NCBI RefSeq assembly: GCF_029240175.1
Contig: NZ_JARBTM010000013.1
Location: 1-64,000, forward strand
Reading direction: 5' to 3'
Origin: Anaerosolibacter sp.
Lineage (GTDB): Bacteria > Bacillota > Clostridia > Peptostreptococcales > Thermotaleaceae
DNA length: 64,000 nucleotides
Shown: one piece after another, positions 34,220-43,225 of the stretch
How the letters are laid out: each line of letters starts with the position of its first letter
Position numbering within the stretch: position 1 is the stretch's first letter
Notes under the pieces: model-generated
What the model saw: only the letters and a program-made list of their open reading frames with translations
Database searches by the model: none
Told to the model about the DNA's origin: nothing
Translations under genes and position numbers: made by a program

Positions 34220-34964
34220 ATAATTTATTAATCATACTGGCCATATAGCCGGCACCAAAACCATTGTCAATATTCATCACAGCCACACCGCTGGAGCAGC
34301 TATTTAACATAGATAAGAGGGCTGACAATCCGTTGAAATTCGCACCATAACCAATACTGGTAGGTACCGCCAAAACAGGTTTATCTACCAGTCCGCCTAC
34401 CACGCTGGCAAGGGCGCCTTCCATACCTGCCACGGCGATCACTACCTTCGCATGGGTAATCCTATCAAGATTGCCCAGCAATCTATGGAGCCCTGCAACC
34501 CCTACATCGTAGATACGTTCTACCCTATTGCCCAGCATTTCTGCTGTAATCGCCGCTTCCTCTGCCACTGCGATATCAGATGTTCCACCGGTGACAACAG
34601 CAATATAAGAGTCTGGCGCAGATACTTCTTTTCTTTTCACAGTGATAATTCTCGCCAAGGGATGATATTCTGCATCAGGGCATATCTCTTTTATCGCTTT
34701 GTAAACATTTTCCGACGCTCTGGTGGCAAGTATATTGTTGTTCCCTTTCAACATCTCCCCTACAATTTGTTGAATATGGCCAACATCCTTTCCCTCGCAA
34801 TAAATCACCTCAGGATAACCATTTCTCAACTCTCGATGATAATCTATTTTTGCAATACCAATATCCTTATACGGTAGTTCTTTTAAATGATCTACAGCCT
34901 GCTCTACTTCAACCTGTCCGCTCTTCACTTCCTCTAAAAGCTTTCTCAACTCGAAAGTCTTCAT
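34218..34964 (-). CDS. larB: LarB-type pyridinium-3,5-biscarboxylic acid mononucleotide synthase
   Basis: 248 residues, matching LarB. It has a helical N-terminus, a PurE-like core with VVTGGTSDIAVAEEA, and a VAGMEGALASVVGGLV segment. LarB carboxylates and hydrolyses nicotinic acid adenine dinucleotide, the first step to the nickel-pincer cofactor. LarC, LarE and LarA are absent here. It stands at the end of the block of selenium-dependent hydroxylase genes. GGGGAG precedes the ATG. Confidence 0.88.
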   Translation of the reverse strand: MKTFELRKLLEEVKSGQVEVEQAVDHLKELPYKDIGIAKIDYHRELRNGYPEVIYCEGKDVGHIQQIVGEMLKGNNNILATRASENVYKAIKEICPDAEYHPLARIITVKRKEVSAPDSYIAVVTGGTSDIAVAEEAAITAEMLGNRVERIYDVGVAGLHRLLGNLDRITHAKVVIAVAGMEGALASVVGGLVDKPVLAVPTSIGYGANFNGLSALLSMLNSCSSGVAVMNIDNGFGAGYMASMINKL

Positions 34965-35081
34965 TATTCCACTCCCCTATGTCCTGATGTAAGCCTTCTG
35001 TCCCATATATCTCTATCTGATACCCAAGAGCAAAGCCTTCAATCATTTATTTATTATAGATTTCGTATGTTTATTTAAAGT

Positions 35082-35897
35082 TTAACTTACGTCTTGTTGT
35101 TCTAATTTTTTCATCATTACGGCTTCTAGCACGCCTCCCGCGATGCATCGTGCCTTATCCGATATGGAATGGGTCCAAGCGATAGCCTCAGGTCTAGGGT
35201 CAACATCTCCTATTTTACATCCCTCATATACTTCCAAACTATCATAAATAAGTCCACGAATCACCCCGGAGATAGCGGCCCTTACTTCAGTTTCTCCAAT
35301 CCATGCAATCACATCTAATGGGTTTACCCAATCACCGATCTTCTTATTGTTCCTGATCATCCCCCCAACAGGAGCTCTTAAGACCCGCTTAATCCCATGA
35401 CCTCCAATATCTCCCGGCACACCTGTGTTCGGTTCTGCCTCTCCGTGGGAAATAATCCTTCCAAGGTTGTGGCCCCGATTGGTTTCCACAACCAGATCCG
35501 CATCCTTTCCTGCATAAAATCCTGGCCCTAAGCCAATGACAAAAGGCGCATCATCCTTGTTGAGTCCTGTATTTTTCTTGGCCAATATTGCATCTATCAG
35601 TACACTGCAGGGAATCTTCTCTTTGATCTTACAGGATGGATCTATGAAGACAGGTATCATGTTGTTCCTGGCAATTTGTAAAATATCATCCAGTGTATCC
35701 GCTTTTTTTGCTTTTACCCCTTCAATTTCCCATGTTCCTTCATAAATACAGTTGGCAAAAGAAACATTTCTTCGTACGCAGGATGGTCTTTCAACCTCTG
35801 TCATCACTACAGAAAACCCACTGCGAAACAGCTTGTGGGCAACTCCTGACGCGATATCTCCGGCTCCTTTGATGATGATAAACCCTTCTTCACCCAT
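35082..35897 (-). CDS. yqeB: Selenium-dependent molybdenum hydroxylase system protein YqeB
   Basis: 271 residues of the YqeB/EF2563 family. An N-terminal Rossmann-like motif IIKGAGDIASGVAHKL, TEVERPSCVRR near 35, and VIGLGPGFYAG near 122 are diagnostic. Comparative genomics links YqeB and YqeC to labile-selenium cofactor maturation of Mo hydroxylases. It follows the MoeA-like gene by 5 bases. Confidence 0.92.
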   Translation of the reverse strand: MGEEGFIIIKGAGDIASGVAHKLFRSGFSVVMTEVERPSCVRRNVSFANCIYEGTWEIEGVKAKKADTLDDILQIARNNMIPVFIDPSCKIKEKIPCSVLIDAILAKKNTGLNKDDAPFVIGLGPGFYAGKDADLVVETNRGHNLGRIISHGEAEPNTGVPGDIGGHGIKRVLRAPVGGMIRNNKKIGDWVNPLDVIAWIGETEVRAAISGVIRGLIYDSLEVYEGCKIGDVDPRPEAIAWTHSISDKARCIAGGVLEAVMMKKLEQQDVS

Positions 35898-35902
35898 GAA
35901 TC

Positions 35903-36928
35903 CTAACCCCTTCCAAATGAACAGTTTGGAAACCTACACGGATCGCACTTCCTACATAGACCACCGTTCGCCAAGGCAATAATATCTGCCTTGGTAATCT
36001 TTATTCCTGCCGCAACCCTTGGATAGATCAAATCAAATACGGTGATTTTGGCATACATGCCGCAGGCTGGTATACCAATCACAGCAATATCACCGATGTA
36101 ACTCATCATGAACATTGCCCCTGGCAATACTGGCGAGCCATATTTCACCACATCCGCCACAGACCGTATTGCCTTTGGTGTTACATCATCAGGATCCACG
36201 GACATTCCCCCTGAGACCAAAACCACATCGCTGCCCTTGGATACTGCTTCCTGAATCTTTTCACGGATTATTCCTTCATCATCGGGGGCAAAGCTTACAT
36301 GAATAACGGTTCCCCCCAATGCTTCTACCTTCTTTGTCAGCACCTCTTGAAAAGCATCCTTAATGATGCCTTTATAGACCTCTGTGCCAGTGATGACGAT
36401 GGAAACCTTAACCGGCTGAAATGGAATAACGGATACAATGGTCCCTTTCTCCCTTCTGATCCCTTGCGCAGTCTCCATGATCTCCCTCTTTACCACAAGG
36501 GGTGTCACCTTTGTCCCTGCAACCATTTCACCTTTCGTCACAATAGAATAATTGGGCAATGTAGATGCTACCACATCCTCAAGACAATTTAGTGCATAAA
36601 GGCCTTCTGTATCTACCTTTAAGAGTCCATGCACTGTAGCATGTAGATTCACCCTGCTTTCATAGGGTTCTGTTACTTCCACATTCTGCCCCCCTAGAAT
36701 GTCTCCTAAGATTCGTGCCCCATCATCCTCATGGACTTCATCCTCATCCATATGTAAGACATAGATATGATTCTTTCCAAGGCCTCTCAATCGATCTAAA
36801 TCTTCTACTTCAATCCGATGACCCTTCTTGAATGCTCTGCCTTTTCTTTCCCCTGGTATGATTTCAGTAATATCATGGCATAGGATCATACCAACGGCAT
36901 CCTCAATCTTTACCTTTCTCGTCTCCAT
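35903..36928 (-). CDS. MoeA-like molybdopterin-binding protein
   Basis: 341 residues. VKIEDAVGMILCHDITEI opens a MoeA-like domain, and the molybdopterin-binding MoCF domain holds VSIVITGTEV, LVSGGMSVDPDD and VIGIPACGMY. It is shorter than true MoeA. Cysteines cluster at the end (LCRKCDPCRFPNC), a possible metal site. The second of two ATGs has the best spacing to AAGGGGG. It overlaps mocA by 26 bases. It likely handles Mo or Se insertion into the hydroxylase cofactor. Confidence 0.85.
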   Translation of the reverse strand: METRKVKIEDAVGMILCHDITEIIPGERKGRAFKKGHRIEVEDLDRLRGLGKNHIYVLHMDEDEVHEDDGARILGDILGGQNVEVTEPYESRVNLHATVHGLLKVDTEGLYALNCLEDVVASTLPNYSIVTKGEMVAGTKVTPLVVKREIMETAQGIRREKGTIVSVIPFQPVKVSIVITGTEVYKGIIKDAFQEVLTKKVEALGGTVIHVSFAPDDEGIIREKIQEAVSKGSDVVLVSGGMSVDPDDVTPKAIRSVADVVKYGSPVLPGAMFMMSYIGDIAVIGIPACGMYAKITVFDLIYPRVAAGIKITKADIIALANGGLCRKCDPCRFPNCSFGRG

Positions 36929-37511
36929 CTTCATCCCCCTTTTTTGCCAAATCATAGGCTTCTATGGTATCTATGTCACGATTCCATTTCCTTTTGTGAA
37001 AGGGCACCCAGGCTACATCCTCCTTATATTTCTCGATCAGCTGCCTGGCCCCCATATCTCCTTGAACATCACAAAGATCCAGCTCGTATTCACGGGAAAA
37101 TAACACGGGGTTTCCCCTCTGTCCCTCGTACAGGGGTACAATAATTCCCTTTTTGTTCCGATGATATGTATGAATCAGTCGATTTATGATCATGGCATCT
37201 ATATAAGGCATATCTCCTAACAAAAACATAACCGCCTTGCTATCTGGACATATAGCTTTTATACCTGTCATCAGAGATGTACTTAATCCCTTTTCATAAT
37301 CCTTATTTTCTACTGCCCTTAGTCCGTGGATCTCAGCCAATTGCCTGCTGTTCCCGTAGCTCCCCCATACAACGATGGTCTCATGCAAGATAGAATTCTT
37401 CGCAGCTAAAATCACATGCTCCAAAAGCGGTCTCCCATGAAGCATCAAAGATAACTTGTCTTGGCCCATGCGGCTGCTTTTTCCTGCTGCCAGTATAATC
37501 CCAGATATCAT
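36903..37511 (-). CDS. mocA: Molybdenum cofactor cytidylyltransferase-like protein
   Basis: 202-residue nucleotidyltransferase. GIILAAGKSSRMGQDK is the NTP-binding signature, and LLGDMPYID and GQRGNPVLF are the other family motifs. MocA-type enzymes attach CMP to molybdopterin for xanthine dehydrogenase-family enzymes. It overlaps the yqeC stop by four bases (ATGA). Confidence 0.92.
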   Translation of the reverse strand: MISGIILAAGKSSRMGQDKLSLMLHGRPLLEHVILAAKNSILHETIVVWGSYGNSRQLAEIHGLRAVENKDYEKGLSTSLMTGIKAICPDSKAVMFLLGDMPYIDAMIINRLIHTYHRNKKGIIVPLYEGQRGNPVLFSREYELDLCDVQGDMGARQLIEKYKEDVAWVPFHKRKWNRDIDTIEAYDLAKKGDEDGDEKGKD

Positions 37512-38254
37512 TCCATCACTTCCCTACAAATTTCCGCTGTCCTTGTGTTACCAATCATTACACCAGCGATCTGGTTTCCTCCAATCGTTAAGATTGTTTT
37601 AGCGATTTCCCTCGCCAGCGTAAGATTGCTATCGGTAACTTTATTTAAAAACACATATGTATCACCATGAATTCCTGCCCCTGAAATCAATCCCCTGGGC
37701 CAAAATAAAGATTCAATCCGTTCCTTCATCGTAGGTCTTTCTCCATGAAAATTCTTCAAAAATCCCTGTGGCCTATGGGCAACTTCATACATATCCCGAT
37801 CTTCAAAGGCATCTAAACCCAGTAAGATCACGCGTGTTTGGCTCCCCTTGGGCACACAAGGCTCATTGTCACCATAGAACTTAATGGATCTCCCTTTACA
37901 GCCATCGGCCTCCACCAGCAGGCAATGGTTGGGAAATGCTTGTTCCAGGGGTTCTATCCATTGTTGGGGAATCCCTAGGAGTTTTCCTTCTTCTGTTATG
38001 CCCTTTCCGATGGTAATCATTATTTTCTGGGACTTCATGATTTTCTCTTTTAGTAATTCTATATTATCTGAAATCAAAATCAGTCTATCCGCTGCTTCAG
38101 GCACCCAGATTTTGGTCGTTGTTGTATGGATCACGGGCATGTTGCTGCTACTCAGTTCTTTGATTACCGACTCAATCACTGAAGTTTTTCCTCCACAACC
38201 CACAAAGGATAGGGCCCTACCAGGCACAATGGCAACGACATCCGTGAATTTCAC
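37508..38254 (-). CDS. yqeC: Selenium cofactor biosynthesis protein YqeC
   Basis: 248-residue YqeC. A P-loop-like segment SFVGCGGKTSVIESV lies near residue 16, TTTTKIWVP near 40 and VEADGCKGRSIKFYG near 114, all typical. The start is GTG, with GAGG eight bases upstream. A TATAAT box on the minus strand (38297-38292) with a weak -35 could be the promoter. First gene of yqeC-mocA-moeA-like-yqeB. Confidence 0.92.
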   Translation of the reverse strand: MKFTDVVAIVPGRALSFVGCGGKTSVIESVIKELSSSNMPVIHTTTTKIWVPEAADRLILISDNIELLKEKIMKSQKIMITIGKGITEEGKLLGIPQQWIEPLEQAFPNHCLLVEADGCKGRSIKFYGDNEPCVPKGSQTRVILLGLDAFEDRDMYEVAHRPQGFLKNFHGERPTMKERIESLFWPRGLISGAGIHGDTYVFLNKVTDSNLTLAREIAKTILTIGGNQIAGVMIGNTRTAEICREVME

Positions 38255-38381
38255 CGTTTTAACCTCACTTTAAAATCATATTTCTCTCTCTATTATATCG
38301 TTTATGTTCCCGTATTGAAATGTAAATTTATAAACAAGAACCCTCTTTTATACAGCAAATTCATCTATTCGTAAACTTAAA

Positions 38382-38412
38382 ATAGGCCCTTGGAAAATTC
38401 CAAGAGACCTAT
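38382..38412 (-). terminator. Probable terminator after the nitrilase gene
   Basis: Minus-strand imperfect stem ATAGG..CTTGG/CCAAG..CCTAT followed by TTTTAAGTT. It is about 55 bases past the stop, with a weak T run. Confidence 0.5.
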
Positions 38413-38466
38413 GAAGTATTTCTATATTATTTCTGTTTCAATTATAAAATTCCTGCTGCTGCAAAC

Positions 38467-39357
38467 TTATCTCTTATAGGGAACCCGCCGGCTTGGTTCA
38501 AAGGGACTCTTCCCTTCTTGGAGGATTTCTCCATATACCGCCACATTTCGATCCTCAATGTGATCAAAGATCATAGGAGATTTTGTGCCAAAGCTTACAT
38601 AGCGTATGGGATTGGCATCTAGTTTAGCAGCAATGATTTCCTCCGTCCCTCTGGCAAGGGCCAACACTTGAGCGATAGGACTTACAATCATGCTATGGCC
38701 AAAATAATAGTTTTTTCCTGCATCTGGCCCTACGGCATTGGCTGCCAGCATATATACATGATTATCATAGGCTCTGGCCTTATTGACCATTTCCCATATA
38801 TCAAAACTCCTCAGCAAAGCCGATGGCCGTGTTATGATTTCAGCACCCTTTAGCGCCAATACCCTGGATAGTTCGGGAAAGTCTCCATCATAACAGATGA
38901 TCATGCCGATTTTTCCCAGCTTTGTCTCCACCACCACAGTTTCATTGCCCGGTGTAGTCCATCCCCCGCCCTCCAACCTTTCCGTAGGGAAAGGATGGGT
39001 TTTTCGATATTTCCCCAGTACCTCTCCCTGGTCATCGATGAGGATGGAACTGTTTAGAACAACACCCCTCTGGCTGCCTCTTTCATAGAGGGGAAAGACC
39101 ACATGGACACCCAATTCCTTGGCCAGCTTTTGAATTTTTGCCGTATGGTCTCCCGGCACTGGCCCCAGCATTTCATAAAATGCATCCACAGCCATATTTG
39201 GGGTAAAACCTGTGGTAATACTCTCAGGAAATACCACCAACTCTGCTTCATACTCCTTTACTGCCTTCTCAAGCCAGTGACAGCACTTATCAATATTATA
39301 ATTGACCGCATTGGGCTCCACCGCAATCTGGACACAGGCTGCTATATGCTCCTTCAT
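38467..39357 (-). CDS. Nitrilase-superfamily carbon-nitrogen hydrolase
   Basis: 296 residues. The Glu-Lys-Cys triad is visible: Glu in VVFPES (near 45), Lys in YRKTHPFP and Cys in IICYDGDFPE. The branch is closer to amidases and carbamoylases than to true nitrilases, though the exact substrate cannot be read. It follows the cyclase gene by three bases. Its place beside oxamate carbamoyltransferase-like genes suggests hydrolysis of an amide or N-carbamoyl intermediate of purine breakdown. Confidence 0.88.
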   Translation of the reverse strand: MKEHIAACVQIAVEPNAVNYNIDKCCHWLEKAVKEYEAELVVFPESITTGFTPNMAVDAFYEMLGPVPGDHTAKIQKLAKELGVHVVFPLYERGSQRGVVLNSSILIDDQGEVLGKYRKTHPFPTERLEGGGWTTPGNETVVVETKLGKIGMIICYDGDFPELSRVLALKGAEIITRPSALLRSFDIWEMVNKARAYDNHVYMLAANAVGPDAGKNYYFGHSMIVSPIAQVLALARGTEEIIAAKLDANPIRYVSFGTKSPMIFDHIEDRNVAVYGEILQEGKSPFEPSRRVPYKR

Positions 39358-39360
39358 CCT

Positions 39361-40152
39361 CTATTCCTCATCGAAGGCGACAATTCTACAGATACTGGAT
39401 TCTCCACCTTGGAATTTCCAAGGGAAGCATCCAATAATCAGACGTCGGTTTAGGATCTTATCAATTTCCCCGCCTACATTCTCAGCATGGATAATCTCAT
39501 GGGGTTTTGGAAACACCTGCATGTGCATTGCCTGATATACCTCTGGCCATGGGTATATCTCATCCAAGCCCTTTCCATACTTTCCCTTCAAATATGCGTC
39601 TGCTCGCTCTGCTTCTCTTGGCTCCCAATCACGAATCTTGGTATTCATAGGATGGTCAGCTGAACCACAATCTACACCAATCCATTTGATTTCCATTTCT
39701 TTTACCCAATCTACAAAGTCCATAGATGGTCCGGGATGTCTCAGCATATATCTTCTTTCATCGGCTTCAGGCTGATCCCATCCGTATCTGTGGTAACCCG
39801 TATTGATAATAAGGATATCCCCTTTTTTCACTTCAACCCGATCCATAATATCCTGGGGTGTATAAATGCTGAAGTCTTCCGTAATGTCTGAAAGATCCAC
39901 CACAACCCCAGGCCCTATCAACTTATCCAATGGCAAAGACGCAATGTCTCTTCCTGCCGTATCGAAGTGCAGGGGTCCATCTAAGTGGGTACCTACATGA
40001 TTTGAAGTCGTAATCAACTGTCCGTTGGCCCCATTGGGTGATAATCTTTTGAAAAACTTGATTTGCAGCGGCTCATAGGTAGGCCATGGTGGCGTAAGAT
40101 GACTGAGGTTTTGCGTTAAATCATACATTTTTACATTTTTCCAGAATTCCAT
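39361..40152 (-). CDS. Cyclase-family hydrolase (kynurenine formamidase-like)
   Basis: 263 residues of the cyclase family. The metal-binding motif HVGTHLDGPLHF lies near residue 52, and DILIINTGYHRYGW and VGVDC-like IGVDCGSADHP further on. Family members include arylformamidase and isatin hydrolase and hydrolyse amide or lactam bonds. The substrate here is unknown. GGGGA precedes the ATG. It lies between the DUF1116 gene and the nitrilase. Confidence 0.87.
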   Translation of the reverse strand: MEFWKNVKMYDLTQNLSHLTPPWPTYEPLQIKFFKRLSPNGANGQLITTSNHVGTHLDGPLHFDTAGRDIASLPLDKLIGPGVVVDLSDITEDFSIYTPQDIMDRVEVKKGDILIINTGYHRYGWDQPEADERRYMLRHPGPSMDFVDWVKEMEIKWIGVDCGSADHPMNTKIRDWEPREAERADAYLKGKYGKGLDEIYPWPEVYQAMHMQVFPKPHEIIHAENVGGEIDKILNRRLIIGCFPWKFQGGESSICRIVAFDEE

Positions 40153-40184
40153 TTTTAAAATCCCCCTTTATGTATTGAATAAAT

Positions 40185-41447
40185 CTATATTGCACCTTTC
40201 TCCTCTAAATCCAAGACAAAGGCTTCCAATGCATCTTCAAAGCATTTCATTGGCGGTCGCACCAATCCGGCACCCACTTGCCCTACCCCAGGCTTGTTGT
40301 GGGCAATGCCCGTGTTGATGATGGGTAAAATATTGGTCTCAACTACCTTCTGAATGTCAATACCAGTGGCAGTTCCTTTAAAGTTCAAGACAGGAATCTT
40401 ATAGGTATTGTTCTCAGCCTCTGTGATCTCATACATGAGCTTTGAATAGTTGATGGCATCCTGGGGTGTACCTCCTACAAATTGGACGATGGCAGGAGCT
40501 GCCGCCATGGCAAAACCTCCGATACCACAGGTCTCCGTAATGGTACTATCTCCGATATCAGGATTGGCATCGGCTGCTGAATAGCCTGGGAAATACAATC
40601 CATCTATGATCTCCGCTGGAGCAGTAAACCAGCGATCTCCCAATCCAGAAACCCGAATCCCAAACTCCGTGCCATTTCTCGCCATGGTATAAACGATCGT
40701 ACAGTAAGGTATATCCTTAGCTGCCTCCAAGGTTGCCTTACATGCAGGCATTGTGAGATTTAAGAAAAAGTGATCATTGCTATGGATAAATTTTAATACT
40801 TCGATCTTTGCCTCATTAGAAAAATTTGTACCGATAATATGGGGTGCAAGCTCCCGAATCAACAAGGAAGTACCTGCTTTGTTTCGATTATGACCTTCAT
40901 CTCCCATCATGACCACTTGGGCAATCATGTTCTTTAGATCCAGGGGACCTGATAAGGCTAGCGCTTCCTTCAATACAGGTGCCAACACGGTCTCCATCCA
41001 TTTCAGCCTATTAATAACATCTTCTCCATAGGCTCCATAACGCAGTACTTTTCCCAAGCCCTCATTTAATGTGCAATAGGCTTCATTGCCATAGGTCATA
41101 TTTTTTATAATCCAAACAGGCATAGATGCCGTCATAACACCCGCCATCGGCCCTACTGCATTATGATGATGGCAGGGATCAAAGCTAATCTCCCCCGATT
41201 CTGCCAGGGCCACTGCTTCAGCTTCATTCACTGCCAATCCTTCATAAATCAAACCGCCAATAACGGCACCTTTTAAAGGTCCACTCATTTTTTTCCAGGT
41301 GACTGGTGGGCCAGCGTGAAAAATGGACTTTTTTGTCATGCCTGGTACAACCTCACTGGCAGTACCAATCCCTATCAGAACAGGCTGGCCATTGAGTATT
41401 TTCTCCAGGGCCTCTTGATTGGCCTTTTGGATTTTCTCTTGAACCAT
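40185..41447 (-). CDS. DUF1116 protein, AllG (YlbE)-like
   Basis: 420 residues of the DUF1116 family. E. coli YlbE, now AllG, is one of three proteins assigned to oxamate carbamoyltransferase. Typical segments are GIGTASEVVPGM, HHNAVGPMAGV, and GIGGFAMAAAPAIVQFVGG. The ATG at 41447 has GGGGG eight bases upstream. It is encoded directly after the FdrA pair. Confidence 0.87.
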   Translation of the reverse strand: MVQEKIQKANQEALEKILNGQPVLIGIGTASEVVPGMTKKSIFHAGPPVTWKKMSGPLKGAVIGGLIYEGLAVNEAEAVALAESGEISFDPCHHHNAVGPMAGVMTASMPVWIIKNMTYGNEAYCTLNEGLGKVLRYGAYGEDVINRLKWMETVLAPVLKEALALSGPLDLKNMIAQVVMMGDEGHNRNKAGTSLLIRELAPHIIGTNFSNEAKIEVLKFIHSNDHFFLNLTMPACKATLEAAKDIPYCTIVYTMARNGTEFGIRVSGLGDRWFTAPAEIIDGLYFPGYSAADANPDIGDSTITETCGIGGFAMAAAPAIVQFVGGTPQDAINYSKLMYEITEAENNTYKIPVLNFKGTATGIDIQKVVETNILPIINTGIAHNKPGVGQVGAGLVRPPMKCFEDALEAFVLDLEEKGAI

Positions 41448-41477
41448 CAATGCATCCCCCTTTACAATATTTTTCTT

Positions 41478-41654
41478 CTACTTTCCTTTTAGCTTTGCCA
41501 GCAGCGATGCCATCTTCTGATTTCCACCAGCCGGCGGCTTCCAATCTACATGTATTACATTTATCTTTTGTTCTTTCAAATCTTTGGCGAAGGACACCAA
41601 GCCCATATTGATTACCTTGATTTCTGATGCAAATAACTCATTAATCTTACCCAT
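41478..41654 (-). CDS. Small FdrA-associated protein
   Basis: 58 residues from the ATG at 41654, with GGAGGG ten bases upstream; a start at 41672 would add six residues. The sequence INMGLVSFAKDLKEQ and VIHVDWKPPAGGN resembles short FdrA-linked proteins of clostridia. It lies between fdrA and the DUF1116 gene. It may be a small subunit or a substrate-site cap of the complex. That role is inference. Confidence 0.75.
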   Translation of the reverse strand: MGKINELFASEIKVINMGLVSFAKDLKEQKINVIHVDWKPPAGGNQKMASLLAKLKGK

Positions 41655-41671
41655 GCTGCCACTTCCCTCCA

Positions 41672-43225
41672 TTATGAAATTGCCTCCAGTATTTTCATCG
41701 CTAAGCGTACCGCCTGAGCGTTCGACGGCATAACGGCCACACCGGCTTTCCTCAGTTTTTCCTCCTGATCTTCTAAGCTTTGCGGGTCCTTGTCAGTACC
41801 GCATACCGATGCGATAAAGCAAGGGCCAAACCCCTTTTTCTGTTTTATGTCCTGAGCCTTCTCTATTCCTGGCAGCATCTCCCCGACTGGATCTGGATGA
41901 GCGCCATAACCTATGACAAAATCCATTAGGATCAAAGCCACTTCATCGTCTTCAATCTCCCTCATCAACCGTTCTAAGCGATAGGTGGGATCAATCATGG
42001 GATGAGCCCTCCCAACGGTAAAGTCATCATCTCCCAAATCAATACAGGTGTGTTTATAACTCTGATGTATATTTTCCAATAGGTATTCCGATGACATCGG
42101 AATGTTAGAATATACATCCTTTGTCATACTGGAGATCAGCTTTATCGCCTCATCACAAAGGGTCCCCCCTGTGTATAAACCTCGTAGATACTTCTGATTG
42201 CTTCTTAAGCCTGCTGCAGTTTGGGCAACCAAATCCTCTATTTCCTTTTCAGGCTGGCTAATTCCCAGCGTATCTTTTATCTCAAAGCCTTTTACCAGGG
42301 CAACAGCCTTTGATGCCGTATCCTCTAAGGTCCATCCGGGCACCAAACCGTACTGATGAATCAACTGGCCATCACTGCCGATAAAATTAATTACTGCAGG
42401 CTTACCACTTCTTTGCACCTCACCAAGTACTACTTCTGCAATTTCAGGGTCTGGTGGCTTGGAAATCAGTACAATCACTTTTGTCTCAGGATCTTTGGCA
42501 AGGGCACGAATCCCCTCGATCATCATGGTTCCCCCGATTTCTTTTTTTAGATCTCTTCCTCCTGTACCAATCACTTGGGATATGCCGCTGCCAAGCTTAT
42601 CGATAAGCACACTTACTTCTTGGGTTCCTGTACCCGAAGCGCCTACAATTCCAATTGGCCCTTTGCTGATTACGTTGGCGAAGGCCAACGGTACATGATT
42701 GATGATGGCCGTTCCACAGTCAGGTCCCATCATCAGCAGTCCTTTTTCTTTTGCCAAATCTTTTAATTCCTTTTCTTCTTCTAAGGTAACATTGTCGCTG
42801 AACAGCATCACATGGAGTCCTTCTTCCAAGGCCTTTTTCGCTTCATAAAAGGCATATCTTCCTGGAAGTGAAATCAGTACCATGTTGGAGCTAGGTTCAT
42901 GTCTTAATGCCGATTCCAAGGTTGGCGGGGTATAATCTCCCATGTCAGATTCTTGTTTCTTATTCAGCAGCTCATCCACTTTCTTTACGACCGCTTCCAT
43001 CCGATCCTCATCCGATAGAACTGCAATGAAGAAATCACTTGGGCCTACATCCTTTATTCCCCCGTGGCACAATCCTAAATTGTCAGCCAGCTCTTTATTT
43101 AATTCAGTTCCCATACCTACCAATACCTCTTGAATGCCATCCATCTTTTTTACTTCCTTGCTAATCCGCATCAACGTCACTGAATCATAATATGCGCCTT
43201 TTCTGACCTCTAGTCCTAAGCTCAT
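41672..43225 (-). CDS. fdrA: FdrA (AllF)-like acyl-CoA synthetase family protein
   Basis: 517 residues, related to the alpha chain of succinyl-CoA synthetase. GIVGASGTGTQEVSVLI and IGTGGRDLKKEIGG lie in the middle, and AYGAHPDPVG-like GYGAHPDPVGEM near the end. E. coli FdrA is now called AllF and assigned to oxamate carbamoyltransferase. The ATG at 43225 follows GGAGGG and overlaps the DUF2877 stop by four bases. Carbamate kinase, the usual partner, is not in the window. Confidence 0.88.
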   Translation of the reverse strand: MSLGLEVRKGAYYDSVTLMRISKEVKKMDGIQEVLVGMGTELNKELADNLGLCHGGIKDVGPSDFFIAVLSDEDRMEAVVKKVDELLNKKQESDMGDYTPPTLESALRHEPSSNMVLISLPGRYAFYEAKKALEEGLHVMLFSDNVTLEEEKELKDLAKEKGLLMMGPDCGTAIINHVPLAFANVISKGPIGIVGASGTGTQEVSVLIDKLGSGISQVIGTGGRDLKKEIGGTMMIEGIRALAKDPETKVIVLISKPPDPEIAEVVLGEVQRSGKPAVINFIGSDGQLIHQYGLVPGWTLEDTASKAVALVKGFEIKDTLGISQPEKEIEDLVAQTAAGLRSNQKYLRGLYTGGTLCDEAIKLISSMTKDVYSNIPMSSEYLLENIHQSYKHTCIDLGDDDFTVGRAHPMIDPTYRLERLMREIEDDEVALILMDFVIGYGAHPDPVGEMLPGIEKAQDIKQKKGFGPCFIASVCGTDKDPQSLEDQEEKLRKAGVAVMPSNAQAVRLAMKILEAIS

